Assembly: GCF_017948405.1 (NCBI RefSeq)
Contig: NZ_CP072844.1
Coordinates: forward strand, 2,604,001-2,668,000
DNA length: 64,000 bases
Origin: Psychrosphaera aestuarii
GTDB taxonomy: Bacteria; Pseudomonadota; Gammaproteobacteria; Enterobacterales; Alteromonadaceae
Direction: 5' to 3'
Positions 1-9,068 of the stretch are shown piece after piece (positions within the stretch are counted from its first letter, which is position 1; the number at the start of each line of letters is the position of its first letter). The notes beneath the pieces were generated by a model. The model worked only from the letters and a program-made list of their open reading frames with translations, did no database searches and was not told where the DNA came from. A program made the translations under genes and the position numbers.

Positions 1-908
1 TCGAGCAATGTGATATCGCCAATCAAGCCTTAAAATTAGAGGTTGAACAAGGGCGAGACCGCCTATTAGAAATTAACTCAAGTGGCGGCGAACAAGCCAA
101 ACAAATTTGTGAAACCATAGAAGAAATTGATGACAGCACTGAACTTATGTCGTTTATGACACAAATTTGGGATCATTTTGGTGTTAACACCGAAGAGAAG
201 TCAGACTATAGCTTCATATTGAAAGCAGGTGAGCACATGATGACCGATCATTTCCCTGCGTTACAAAATGACGGCATGACCGTATGCTTCGAACGAGACA
301 TTGCTTTATCTCAAGAAGATCAACATTTTTTAAGTTGGGAACACCCAATGACGACAGGCGTGCTCGACATGCTAACGAGTTCCGACTTAGGTAATACGTC
401 TGTTTGTTTATTAAAAAACAAAAAACTACCTGCCGGTACCTACTTTGTTGAAATCAACTTTTTAATAACAACTAATGCACCAAGAAACTTGCAATTACAC
501 CGCTATCTTCCAAATACGCCAATCCGTATGATGCTGGACAAAAATGGTAACGACCTTGCACCTAAAGTTAAACAAGGTTCTTTAGATGAAAGTCTTAAAA
601 ATGTTAAAAAGACAATGGCGACACAATTAATTGGTGCGTTGAAGCCTGAGGTTATAAAACTTCTTGAGATTGCGAATCAAAAAGTTCAACCGTTTGTTGA
701 TGAGATTACCTCAGCTGCAAAGCAGAACCTTATTGATAATCGTGAACAAGAGCTTAACCGAATGAAAGCATTACAGGCAATAAACCCTAGTATACGCGAT
801 GAGGAAATTGAGTTTTTACAACATCAATTAGATCACTGTGTTGCAGAAATCGACGCCGCCCAAGTTCAACTTGATGCAATTCGTTTGATTGTTGCCGATA
901 ACAGTTAA
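1..908 (+). CDS. rapA: RNA polymerase-associated ATPase RapA (HepA), C-terminal part
   Basis: RapA is a SWI2/SNF2-type ATPase that binds RNA polymerase and helps recycle it. Only the last ~300 codons are in the window: the frame is open from base 3 and no internal start is needed. The helicase core lies upstream, outside the window. What is visible is the RapA-specific C-terminal region, recognised by stretches such as DGMTVCFERDIALS, FLSWEHPM and PTPIRMMLDKNGNDLA, which match the conserved C-terminus of enterobacterial RapA as I remember it. The end is helical and probably coiled coil. A hairpin terminator follows the stop codon directly. Identification is by motif recall; the truncation is only the window edge. 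Confidence 0.9.
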   Translation, partial: EQCDIANQALKLEVEQGRDRLLEINSSGGEQAKQICETIEEIDDSTELMSFMTQIWDHFGVNTEEKSDYSFILKAGEHMMTDHFPALQNDGMTVCFERDIALSQEDQHFLSWEHPMTTGVLDMLTSSDLGNTSVCLLKNKKLPAGTYFVEINFLITTNAPRNLQLHRYLPNTPIRMMLDKNGNDLAPKVKQGSLDESLKNVKKTMATQLIGALKPEVIKLLEIANQKVQPFVDEITSAAKQNLIDNREQELNRMKALQAINPSIRDEEIEFLQHQLDHCVAEIDAAQVQLDAIRLIVADNS

Positions 909-917
909 TTGAGTCCA

Positions 918-951
918 AAAAATGGGGTAAACTTATGCTTACCCCATTTTT
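918..951 (+). terminator. Rho-independent terminator of rapA
   Basis: A perfect 13-bp inverted repeat (arms 918-930 and 939-951, 8-base loop) has a GGGG/CCCC core and its 3' arm ends in five T. It starts 10 bases after the rapA stop. The arm and loop cover the ATG at 935 that is the longest possible start of the next gene, so the structure also bears on the rluA start. Confidence 0.8.
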
Positions 952-1633
952 ATATTTGAACGCTGTGGCTATATTAAATTACCAACCTCCAACATCACCC
1001 TATTTAGATATTCTTTATCAAGACGAAGACATTGTTGTATTAAACAAGCCTAGTGGGCTGCTCAGTGTGCCGGGTCGTAAAATCGAGCACTTTGATTCAC
1101 TAATGAGCCGAGTCCAAACTGTCTGGCCTAAATCCTGTGTTGTTCACAGACTTGATATGATGACATCGGGTGTAATGGTCATGTCGATGCACCTTGATGC
1201 GACACGCCATCTCAATAAACAGTTTGCTGAGCGTACTACAGGAAAATATTATATTGCGGTTGTCGCTGGACATATGCCAGAAGACAATGGACACATTGAC
1301 TACCCATTAATAGTTGACTGGCCGAACAGACCAAAGCAAAAGGTCTGCTACGAAACGGGCAAGGCTAGTATGACTTATTATGAGGTGTTAGAGCGTAGCG
1401 AGATCAACGGTCAAGCCGTTACTCGTGTAAAATTAACCCCGATTACTGGACGAAGTCATCAGTTAAGAGTTCATTTACAACAACTCGGCTTTCCAATTAT
1501 AGGTGACAGGCTTTACGCACCTGAGAATATCGTTAAGCTAGTTGACAGATTACATTTACATGCAGAGCAACTGGAAATCTTTCATCCTAGCAACGGAGAA
1601 ATGCTAACCTTTTACAAAAAAAGTGATTTTTAG
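935..1633 (+). CDS. rluA: Dual-specificity rRNA/tRNA pseudouridine synthase RluA
   Basis: RluA isomerises uridine 746 of 23S rRNA and uridine 32 of several tRNAs. The sequence carries the family motif HRLDMMTSGV with the catalytic Asp, NKPSGLLSVPGR near the N-terminus, the RluA-typical DWPNRPKQKVCYETGK block, and the ITGRSHQLRVH motif. The start is uncertain. ATG 935 lies inside the rapA terminator hairpin and has a GGGG stretch 8 bases upstream. GTG 965 has no clear ribosome-binding site but puts the catalytic Asp at residue 64, its position in E. coli RluA, and removes ten extra residues. The family is certain; the first ten codons are not. Confidence 0.93.
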   Translation: MLTPFLYLNAVAILNYQPPTSPYLDILYQDEDIVVLNKPSGLLSVPGRKIEHFDSLMSRVQTVWPKSCVVHRLDMMTSGVMVMSMHLDATRHLNKQFAERTTGKYYIAVVAGHMPEDNGHIDYPLIVDWPNRPKQKVCYETGKASMTYYEVLERSEINGQAVTRVKLTPITGRSHQLRVHLQQLGFPIIGDRLYAPENIVKLVDRLHLHAEQLEIFHPSNGEMLTFYKKSDF

Positions 1634-1700
1634 AAAAATAATACAAACTATTCGTTAAATGCGATTGATTCTCATTTAAACTTAAACTATAGTCCACCCA

Positions 1701-1719
1701 TCTAATGATAACCATTCTC
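1701..1719 (+). promoter_or_regulatory. Fur box upstream of the iron-uptake operon
   Basis: This 19-bp stretch matches the classical Fur consensus (GATAATGATAATCATTATC) at 15 of 19 positions, counted by hand, including the TAATGATAA core. It lies about 27 bases before the DUF4856 gene start. A poorer Fur-like string sits at 1661-1680. Together they predict repression of the downstream operon by Fur when iron is plentiful. Confidence 0.8.
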
Positions 1720-1746
1720 ATTAACATTAAGTGGATAGTCTGAATT

Positions 1747-3450
1747 ATGTTTAAAAAGTCTCTTATTGCTCTAACTGTTATTGCAACGACCCTACTTACC
1801 GCTTGTTCTGGTTCAAGTGACGGAGAAGATCAACAAGCTCCAACAAATATTAACATCTCAACTAACACAGTTGTTGAAAATGCAGCTGGCGCTGAGATAG
1901 GTACGTTAAGTGCAACAGACGCTAATAGCGCTGATACTTTTACATTTGCCACTGACCACACTTCTTTTGTTATTAACGGCACTACACTTTCGTTAGCGGA
2001 AAACTTCCAACTAGATTATGAATACGCAACGTCTATTGACTTAGATGTGACCGTAACTGACTCTAGCAACCTGTCTTTTACAAAAACACTTACCATAAAC
2101 GTTGAAGACGTATTAGACGTTTACGAATTTGAAAACAAGCTCAGTGCTACTAATAGTGTTTCGTACTCAGGCCAAGTTGCTCGCCACGTTTTAATTGCTG
2201 AGTTAACAGCATACATAGATTCAGGTTTACAAGCCGATATTAATTCTCAAACTATTTCATCTCGTTCAGAAGCACTCGAAAAGCTAATGTCATTTTATAA
2301 AATGTCAGAAGACGAATTCGCGATCTACGGCGACCGCGCTTTAACCTTATCAACCCTTGCAGAGCGCAAGCAGAAAACGTTACTAGAAATCTCAAGCACT
2401 TTAAAAGATTTGTCTGGCAAAATTGCTGGTAACGATCCGAGCGGCCAACATAAAGACTGGGCTGCTGAGTTTTTAGCATTTGGCGAGAAAGGAAGCTTAT
2501 CTCCTGAAGGATTGATACTCCACTTCTTTGATCAAATTGCTGACAATGTAGAAACTCAATTATCTGGTGCAACTCGAACTGATATCAACGGCGACGTCAT
2601 TTCAAAAGTGTATCTAGGTAGTAATGGTTTAGATTACAAACAACTTGTACAAAAAACACTGTTAGGTGCAGTCGCTTACTCGCAAGGCACCGACGATTAC
2701 CTAGACGCAACAATTGACGGTAAAGGACTAAAAGCAAGTAATGAATTTTTAGTCAGTGGTAAAAGCTATACCGACCTTGAACATCAATATGACGAAGGTT
2801 TTGGTTATTTTGGTGCCGCTAGAGATTACTTAAACTACAGCGACGAAGAAATTGCTATCAAAGGAGGCCGTGACGCTTTCCAAGGTATGTCTGACAGTGA
2901 TTCAGATGGCATGATAGATCTTAACTCTGAATATAATTTTGGCCATTCCCAAAATGCTGCAAAAAGAGATTTAGGCACAGCAAATAATACTTCACCGACT
3001 GACTTTACTGCAGCTGCCATGCAAGCGTTTTTGCAAGGACGCGCAATTATAAACGAGAATGTTGGTGCGGAATTAACAGATACGCAAATGCAGAGTTTAT
3101 TAGCTCAAAGAGATGTTGCTGTTGCGAACTGGGAAATGGCAATTGCTGCAACAGCCGTTCACTACATTAATGATGTAACCGCAGACTACGCTAGTTTTGG
3201 TACAGATGAGTTCAATTATGCAGACCTAGCAAAACACTGGTCAGAGTTAAAAGGCTTTGTTATTAGCTTGCAATTTAATCCGTTAAAAAAAATAACGGAC
3301 GAAAAATTTTCAGAGCTTAATACATTAATTAAAGATGCGCCTGTTTTGAGCAATGACTTAGTTGAGGGCTATTTAACAGACTTAGCTGCTGCTCAATTGA
3401 TACTGCAAGAAGCGTATGAATTTGAACCGGAAAATGTTTCGAACTGGTAA
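1747..3450 (+). CDS. DUF4856 lipoprotein with N-terminal cadherin-like domain, Fur-regulated
   Basis: A 567-residue exported lipoprotein: signal peptide with lipobox LTAC and lipidated Cys20. Residues ~32-125 look like a cadherin-type beta domain (NTVVENAAGAEIGTLSATD, LDVTVTDSSNLSFTKTL). The rest resembles DUF4856: EHQYDEGFGYFG near residue 343, then a calcium-loop-like DSDSDGMIDLNSE followed by YNFGHSQNAAKRD near 381-407. DUF4856 genes are often found beside imelysin genes and have no settled biochemical role; a metal-related surface or periplasmic function is inferred from the Fur box and the neighbours. First gene of the operon; a hairpin terminator separates it from the imelysin gene, so it may be expressed at a higher level than the rest. 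The domain name is from memory. Confidence 0.75.
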   Translation: MFKKSLIALTVIATTLLTACSGSSDGEDQQAPTNINISTNTVVENAAGAEIGTLSATDANSADTFTFATDHTSFVINGTTLSLAENFQLDYEYATSIDLDVTVTDSSNLSFTKTLTINVEDVLDVYEFENKLSATNSVSYSGQVARHVLIAELTAYIDSGLQADINSQTISSRSEALEKLMSFYKMSEDEFAIYGDRALTLSTLAERKQKTLLEISSTLKDLSGKIAGNDPSGQHKDWAAEFLAFGEKGSLSPEGLILHFFDQIADNVETQLSGATRTDINGDVISKVYLGSNGLDYKQLVQKTLLGAVAYSQGTDDYLDATIDGKGLKASNEFLVSGKSYTDLEHQYDEGFGYFGAARDYLNYSDEEIAIKGGRDAFQGMSDSDSDGMIDLNSEYNFGHSQNAAKRDLGTANNTSPTDFTAAAMQAFLQGRAIINENVGAELTDTQMQSLLAQRDVAVANWEMAIAATAVHYINDVTADYASFGTDEFNYADLAKHWSELKGFVISLQFNPLKKITDEKFSELNTLIKDAPVLSNDLVEGYLTDLAAAQLILQEAYEFEPENVSNW

Positions 3451-3468
3451 TAAAAAGCTATTCACATA

Positions 3469-3491
3469 GGCTGACACTTGTCGGCCTTTTT
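3469..3491 (+). terminator. Intra-operon rho-independent terminator
   Basis: A 7-bp stem (3469-3475 with 3480-3486, one G-T pair, loop ACTT) is followed by five T. It sits between the DUF4856 and imelysin genes, 50 bases before the latter, and probably reduces transcription of the downstream genes. Confidence 0.65.
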
Positions 3492-3540
3492 GCGTTTCTA
3501 ACTATAAATTTTTTTGTTAAAAGAAATAATTGGACATCCA

Positions 3541-4812
3541 ATGACTACAAAATTTAATAAAACTTTACAAATACTTACGGTATTTACTAGTTTAGCCATG
3601 CTAGGCGCTTGCAGCGATTCCACTTCAAGTGAGACTGGTAGCGAGTTTAATGGCAATCAAGGATCTTCGAACAACAACACAAATATAGACTTTAACAAAC
3701 AAACATTAGTTGCCAATTTAGTTGATCACGTGTACTTACCTAGTGTTTCTAAATTTACTGCTTTTGCTTCAGAGCAAGCATTAGCGACAACCGCGTTTTG
3801 CGATGACTTGATCAATAATCAAACCGTAAATGCGGAACTAGAACTCGCCGCGCAACAAAGTTGGAAACAAGCAATGAGCGCCTGGCAAACTCTTGAAATG
3901 ATGCAAATAGGTCCTTTAGCTGATAATGAAAACCAGCTACGAAATCAAATTTATTCTTGGCCGGTTGATAATCAATGTGCAGTTGACCTTGATGTTAGTT
4001 ATTTTGAAGTAGGCAATATTGCCGGCACAGACTACAACATAAAAACTAGAACAAGTAATCGTCGTGGTATGGATGCGTTAGAACATTTACTGTTCACAGA
4101 AACATTAGACCATAGCTGTAAAAGTGATAGTTTGGGCCCTCAAAACTGGAATCAACGCCCCGAGTTAGAAAGAAAAGTCGCCCGTTGTGCATTTGCCATT
4201 GAAGTCGCAAATGACATAAGCGATTCAGCACTGTCGTTAGAAAATCAGTGGCTAGGAACAAATAATGATGGTTTTGGTCAAGTGTTAAAATCGATTTCGA
4301 GCAGTTCGACGAACGCAGCTTTTGAAGATATCGATGCAGTAATCAATCATCTTACCGACGCGTTATTTTATTTAGACACCATAACTAAAGACGCAAAAAT
4401 CGGCGCGCCAATTGGTTTAATTACCAACAGCTGTGGCACTGCAACCTGCCTAAAGGATATAGAATCCCAGATAAGTAAGCATTCACTAGAAAATATTAAA
4501 GCTAACCTTAATGCACTATTAATCATATTCCAAGGTACTAGTCCTGAACAACAAATTGCCTTTGACGATTATCTCATTGCTGTTGGCGCCGAGAGCTTAG
4601 CGGAGCAAATGCGTGCTGATATTGAAAGTGCTATCACGAGCATTGATGAGTTTGCCGAGCAAGATAGTTTTGAGAACGCGGTTCAAAACAATCCGGCTAG
4701 TATTCAAACACTTTATCAAAATACTAAGAAGATCACCGACAATCTTAAGTCCGCGTTTATTGTCTTTTTATCATTACAACTGCCAAGTTCATCTGCAGGA
4801 GATGCTGATTAA
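3541..4812 (+). CDS. Imelysin-family (peptidase M75) lipoprotein
   Basis: A 423-residue imelysin-like protein, a family of exported helical-bundle proteins made under iron limitation in many bacteria; protease activity is doubtful and iron handling is the favoured role. ATG 3541 gives a clean lipoprotein signal with lipobox LGAC and Cys24; the longer frame from TTG 3514 would spoil the signal. The core has two helical halves. Near residue 175 is RRGMDALEHLLF, at the place of the GxHxxE signature, with Asp where His is usual. NQIYSWPVDNQCAVD is also typical. The stop codon overlaps the start of the receptor gene (TAATG), indicating translational coupling. Upstream is the DUF4856 gene; both are under the Fur box. 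Confidence 0.88.
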   Translation: MTTKFNKTLQILTVFTSLAMLGACSDSTSSETGSEFNGNQGSSNNNTNIDFNKQTLVANLVDHVYLPSVSKFTAFASEQALATTAFCDDLINNQTVNAELELAAQQSWKQAMSAWQTLEMMQIGPLADNENQLRNQIYSWPVDNQCAVDLDVSYFEVGNIAGTDYNIKTRTSNRRGMDALEHLLFTETLDHSCKSDSLGPQNWNQRPELERKVARCAFAIEVANDISDSALSLENQWLGTNNDGFGQVLKSISSSSTNAAFEDIDAVINHLTDALFYLDTITKDAKIGAPIGLITNSCGTATCLKDIESQISKHSLENIKANLNALLIIFQGTSPEQQIAFDDYLIAVGAESLAEQMRADIESAITSIDEFAEQDSFENAVQNNPASIQTLYQNTKKITDNLKSAFIVFLSLQLPSSSAGDAD

Positions 4813-7106
4813 TGAAAAAATACTTTGTAGGCTCACCACTAGCTATCGCTGTAATGTCAGCTCTAACTGCCTATTCATCTTCTAGTTTTGCATTGGATGA
4901 TTTGAATAACGAGGCCAAAGTTAGTACGAAAAAAAGCGTTGAGCACATTCAAATAATCGGGCGAGACGATAAATTAAGAACCGAAGCTGGCTCCGCCACG
5001 TTACTCGATGAGTTAATCTTAGAAAAGTATGAATATGATGATATTCATCGAGTTTTAGCGAATGTACCAGGTGTTAATATACGTCAAGAAGATGGTTATG
5101 GATTGCGCCCTAACATTGGCTTTCGCGGCGTTACGCCTGAGCGATCCAAAAAAATCAACATTTTAGAGGATGGTGTTTTAATTGGTCCTGCCCCTTACTC
5201 GGCACCGGCTGCTTATTATTTCCCAAGTGTTTCAAGAATGACGTCTGTCGAAGTAGTTAAAGGGCCTGCTGCAATAAAGTTTGGTCCAAATACAGTGGCG
5301 GGCACTCTGAATATGACAACTCGCCAAGTACCTGACTCATTTACTGGTCAATTGGAAATTGCAGCTGGTTCAAACGGTTACAAAAAAACGCATGCGCATG
5401 TTGGAAATGAAATTCAATTGAGTGATGGTTACCTTGGCTTTGTTTTAGAGCTTTTGCATAGCGAAGCGGATGGTTTTAAAGACATTGACTTTGCTGACCG
5501 CAGCCTATTTGATGAAGATTCAGGATTCGATAAAAACGACGTCATGGCGAAATTGGCTTATCGAAATCAAGTTTCTTTATTTAGTAATGATTTGAACCAA
5601 TCATTTGAATTAAAAGTATCTAGTTCTAATGAAGAGTCTAACGAGACTTACATGGGTCTTACTGACGCCGACTTCTTATCAACACCCTATCGTCGTTATG
5701 CGGCAAGCCAAACTGGTGATATGGACTGGCAACAAAACCAAGTTCAGCTTACTCATCAATTATCTAATGCCGACTTTAGCTTAACTACTCGCCTTTATAA
5801 CAATGAGTTTGAACGGGCATGGCAAAAAGTAAATGGCTTTAACCAAACAGGCAACGCCTCGATTGATAGAAGCTTACAAGAAATACTTGCTGACCCGATC
5901 GGTGAAATTAATCAAAACTATTATCTAGTATTAACAGGACAAAAAAACTCTGAAGAGGTTTACGAACAGCTTGTTGTCGGCACCAATGATCGTTCGTATT
6001 TTTCTCGTGGGTTACAAAGTGACATCAATTGGTCTTTATCCTTTTTGGATTTAAAGCACCTAATTAGTGCGGGTGTTCGTTTTCATAAAGATAGAATTGA
6101 CCGCGATCATTTTGAGCAAAATTACTTAATGAATAGTGGTGTAATGACGCCTGATCAAATTGGCACTAAGTTCACAACGGTTGATTATGAGCAAACATCT
6201 GCAACCTCCGTCTACTTAGCAGATACAATCTCATTTGGTAAGCTGGATGTTACACTCGGAGGTCGTGGCGAACTTTTAGAAAGCCGCTACCAAAATGAAG
6301 CTATTGATAAGTCAAACGACTGGCAAGAGAAAACCACGAAAACATGGCTGTATAGTGCCTCAGCGTTTTACACACTTAATCAAGAATTAGGTATTTTTGG
6401 TGGCGTACATGAAGGTTATGTTCCAACGAGTCCAAAACAACCATCGCAACTAAAGCCAGAAGCTAGCGTCAACTATGAGTTAGGGTTACGTTACAACGAA
6501 AAAAATACCAAAGTTGAGGCCGTGTTGTTTTACAACGACTTTGATAATCTAAAAGAAAGTTGCTCGTTCTCTACTTCGGCTTCTTGCGCCAACCTTGGAA
6601 ATTTAGATCAAGAATACAATGGTGGTGAAGTGGATGTTCAAGGTTTAGAGCTAAACATCCAACGACGTGAACGTCTTAATGAAGATTATGATTTACCTTG
6701 GTCAATAACTTATACCCGAACCGATTCAGAATTTAAATCTGACTTCGAATCGACGTTTGAATTATGGGGAAATGTCACTGCTGGTGATCCTGTGCCCTAC
6801 CTTCCAGACAACCAAGTTACTGTTAACTTAGGTTTAGAAAGCAATGAATGGCAAATCAATCTTCTGATCAAGTACATTGACGAAATGCCTGAAGCGGCTG
6901 GTGATAATGTTGCCTTATCTGGTTTATATACAGACAGCTACACCGTTGTAGACTTATCGGCAAACTACATGTTTAACGCTAGTCATACACTGTATCTGAA
7001 AGTCGACAACATTACTGATGAAACTGCGTTGGTAAGCAGACGACCTTTTGGAGCAAGGCCTAGCAAACCACAACAAGTCTTTGTTGGTTATAAGTATAGC
7101 TTTTAG
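4812..7106 (+). CDS. TonB-dependent outer-membrane receptor, FecA-like
   Basis: A 764-residue TonB-dependent receptor that would take up a ferric chelate across the outer membrane. Signal peptide ~1-27 (ends SSSSFA). A short pre-plug segment with a TonB-box-like VEHIQIIG near 42-49 leads into the plug domain: VLANVPGVNIRQEDGYGLRPNIGFRGV, then VVKGPAAIKFGPNTVAGTLNM. A 22-stranded barrel is expected and the protein ends ...VFVGYKYSF with the C-terminal Phe typical of outer-membrane barrels. The plug is closest, by recall, to ferric-citrate receptor FecA, but no FecR/FecI-type signalling domain or genes are present, so regulation is probably only by Fur. Start overlaps the imelysin stop by one base. 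Substrate not determinable here. Confidence 0.9.
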   Translation: MKKYFVGSPLAIAVMSALTAYSSSSFALDDLNNEAKVSTKKSVEHIQIIGRDDKLRTEAGSATLLDELILEKYEYDDIHRVLANVPGVNIRQEDGYGLRPNIGFRGVTPERSKKINILEDGVLIGPAPYSAPAAYYFPSVSRMTSVEVVKGPAAIKFGPNTVAGTLNMTTRQVPDSFTGQLEIAAGSNGYKKTHAHVGNEIQLSDGYLGFVLELLHSEADGFKDIDFADRSLFDEDSGFDKNDVMAKLAYRNQVSLFSNDLNQSFELKVSSSNEESNETYMGLTDADFLSTPYRRYAASQTGDMDWQQNQVQLTHQLSNADFSLTTRLYNNEFERAWQKVNGFNQTGNASIDRSLQEILADPIGEINQNYYLVLTGQKNSEEVYEQLVVGTNDRSYFSRGLQSDINWSLSFLDLKHLISAGVRFHKDRIDRDHFEQNYLMNSGVMTPDQIGTKFTTVDYEQTSATSVYLADTISFGKLDVTLGGRGELLESRYQNEAIDKSNDWQEKTTKTWLYSASAFYTLNQELGIFGGVHEGYVPTSPKQPSQLKPEASVNYELGLRYNEKNTKVEAVLFYNDFDNLKESCSFSTSASCANLGNLDQEYNGGEVDVQGLELNIQRRERLNEDYDLPWSITYTRTDSEFKSDFESTFELWGNVTAGDPVPYLPDNQVTVNLGLESNEWQINLLIKYIDEMPEAAGDNVALSGLYTDSYTVVDLSANYMFNASHTLYLKVDNITDETALVSRRPFGARPSKPQQVFVGYKYSF

Positions 7107-7114
7107 GCCTATTA

Positions 7115-8071
7115 ATGTTCACGTCTATCATTGCTGATATTGAGCCTATTTTAAGACTCATTTGGCAAGATGTTTTAGCACATTTACTCAGCCCCAATAA
7201 GCGTTTGTATTGGGGCTACATATTATCGACATTGTTTTTGATAATGCTTGTGTTTACCTTAGATTATAGGCGTACTGGCCAATGGAATTGGCGAAAGGCA
7301 TTTGGACGTGACATCCTGCTGCACTCGTCCTCGCGTCTTGATAGCAAAATTTGGTTTATCAATTTATTTATCAAGGCTTGGGTAATAACGCCATTACTAT
7401 TTTCTGTCGCGCCTATTGCTATTTTTGTTCATAACTCGTTAAACAATATTTTTGGCGTGGTTACATTTACCCCACCCGAAGATTGGGTTGTACTTACTAG
7501 CTTTACATTATTCCTATTCTTACTTGATGACTTTACCCGCTTTTTATTACATTGGCTGATGCATAAAGTGCCCTTGCTTTGGCGCTTTCATCAGGTGCAT
7601 CACAGCGCTGAAGTAATGACACCGCTAACTGTTTATCGAACTCATCCATTGGAAAGTTTTTTGTATGCCGCAAGACTATTGTTAGTTAATGCCATTACCA
7701 TTGGTATTGGAGTCTACTTGTTTAAAGCTAAATTGAGTTTTTACGATATAGCAGGTGCCAACGTTGGTGTATTCTTATTTAACCTATTAGGCTCAAACTT
7801 GAGACATTCTCACGTTTGGTTATCTTGGGGAAAACAATTAGAGAACTGGCTTATATCCCCAGCTCAACATCAAATTCACCACAGTTTAGCGCAAGAACAC
7901 TGGGATAAAAACTATGGAACTGCCTTGGCTATATGGGATCGAATTTGGGGTACGTTAGTTAAAGGGAGTGAGGTTAAAGATGAGCTACGCTTTGGCATTA
8001 ACGATAAAAAAATAAACACGTTAAACGACGCCTATTTTGGACCGTTTAGAAGATCAAACCAAAAACCATAA
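7115..8071 (+). CDS. Membrane fatty acid hydroxylase / sterol desaturase family protein
   Basis: A 318-residue integral membrane enzyme of the fatty acid hydroxylase superfamily, which uses a histidine-bound di-iron centre to oxidise lipids. Membrane segments are evident near residues 22-42, 86-110 and 122-142. The histidine clusters are intact: HWLMH (~146-150), FHQVHH (~158-163), and a later QHQIHH (~250), with an extra RHSH near 231. It starts 8 bases after the receptor stop, so it is the fourth gene of the Fur-controlled operon. Why a lipid di-iron oxygenase accompanies an iron receptor is unclear: it may modify lipids under iron limitation or act on the chelate. The family is secure; the substrate is unknown. 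Confidence 0.85.
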   Translation: MFTSIIADIEPILRLIWQDVLAHLLSPNKRLYWGYILSTLFLIMLVFTLDYRRTGQWNWRKAFGRDILLHSSSRLDSKIWFINLFIKAWVITPLLFSVAPIAIFVHNSLNNIFGVVTFTPPEDWVVLTSFTLFLFLLDDFTRFLLHWLMHKVPLLWRFHQVHHSAEVMTPLTVYRTHPLESFLYAARLLLVNAITIGIGVYLFKAKLSFYDIAGANVGVFLFNLLGSNLRHSHVWLSWGKQLENWLISPAQHQIHHSLAQEHWDKNYGTALAIWDRIWGTLVKGSEVKDELRFGINDKKINTLNDAYFGPFRRSNQKP

Positions 8072-8153
8072 AGTGTTACAAAATATAAAATTGCTTGAAA
8101 CTTCCTTACCAGCCCTTATAACTAATAAAAGTTAAAATCTTAGAGGGAACATC

Positions 8154-8915
8154 ATGTTTAAAAAATTACTTGCCAGTGTAGGTATTGGCAGCGCTAAAGT
8201 AGATACCTTTGTGCTATCAGAACATCTAGTACCTGGTGGAGAATGCAATTTAAAAGTAGTTATCAAGGCAAGCGACTCCGTTGAGCAAGATATTAATGGT
8301 TTAGAATTAGCATTGTGCACAAGTGCCAAATCTGAAAAAGATTTAGGTGATAGTGAAATAAAAGTGAATGAAACTGTTATTTTAAGTCGTTGGGCAATGA
8401 CGCCTAACGAACTCGGTTTAACTGGAAGCGTATTAGCCCCCGGTGAGACAATAGAGTACGACCTGACCATTACTCTGCACCCTGACACACCTGTAACGTC
8501 TGTGACAAATAGCTTATCGAAAGTATGGATTGCTACTGGTTTAGACATTGATAAAGGTTTAGACAGCTCAGATAAGGATTACTTAGATATTCAACCAACG
8601 CAATTTCAAAAACATGCAGTTGACGCTATGTATGAACTTGGCTATAAAATATCTAAGGTCGACGTAGAAAAAGGCTATTTACGAGGCAATGGTTTTCAGT
8701 CCGAGGTGAACTGTTATCAAGAGTTCGAGTTTAGACGCCAAGCAGGGTTATTTTCAAGTAGTGAAGCTGAACTTAGTTTTGTCAGTTTAAACAATAGTGT
8801 GGGTTTATTGGTTGAAAAAGACCGCTTTTTAGGTGGTGATGCCTATTACAGTGAGGTATTACCTAACAATGCCAGTTATTCACTAATCAAGGCAAAATTA
8901 GAGCATTGGCTCTAA
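8154..8915 (+). CDS. Spo0M-like (sporulation-control family) protein
   Basis: A 253-residue cytosolic protein of the Spo0M family, arrestin-like beta-sandwich proteins first named in Bacillus but widespread in non-sporulating gammaproteobacteria, where their role is unknown. The N-terminus MFKKLLASVGIGSAKVDT and the following VLSEHLVPGGECNLKVV are diagnostic. No signal peptide. A purine-rich site (AGAGGGAAC) precedes the ATG. It has its own downstream terminator and is separated from the iron operon by 82 bases, so it is probably a single-gene unit. Nothing in the neighbourhood indicates a function. Confidence 0.88.
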   Translation: MFKKLLASVGIGSAKVDTFVLSEHLVPGGECNLKVVIKASDSVEQDINGLELALCTSAKSEKDLGDSEIKVNETVILSRWAMTPNELGLTGSVLAPGETIEYDLTITLHPDTPVTSVTNSLSKVWIATGLDIDKGLDSSDKDYLDIQPTQFQKHAVDAMYELGYKISKVDVEKGYLRGNGFQSEVNCYQEFEFRRQAGLFSSSEAELSFVSLNNSVGLLVEKDRFLGGDAYYSEVLPNNASYSLIKAKLEHWL

Positions 8916-8944
8916 CTTAATAAAAATTAAAAACGAACATAAAC

Positions 8945-8973
8945 AAAGGGTTACTTTTCAGTAGCCCTTTTTA
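8945..8973 (+). terminator. Rho-independent terminator after the spo0M-like gene
   Basis: An 11-bp stem (8945-8955 with 8960-8970, one G-T pair, loop TTTC) is followed by T residues, 29 bases after the stop codon. Confidence 0.85.
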
Positions 8974-9068
8974 ATACATAAAGTTTTGTGCATTTTATCT
9001 ACATGCGATACATTAGTTTTGCAAGGGAATAATAATAAAAATAAACTCATGAAGTTAGGTAGTAAAAT

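Noticed and set aside
2252..3020. Minus-strand frames inside the DUF4856 gene
   Set aside because: No ribosome-binding sites and no protein-like features; the plus-strand lipoprotein explains the region.
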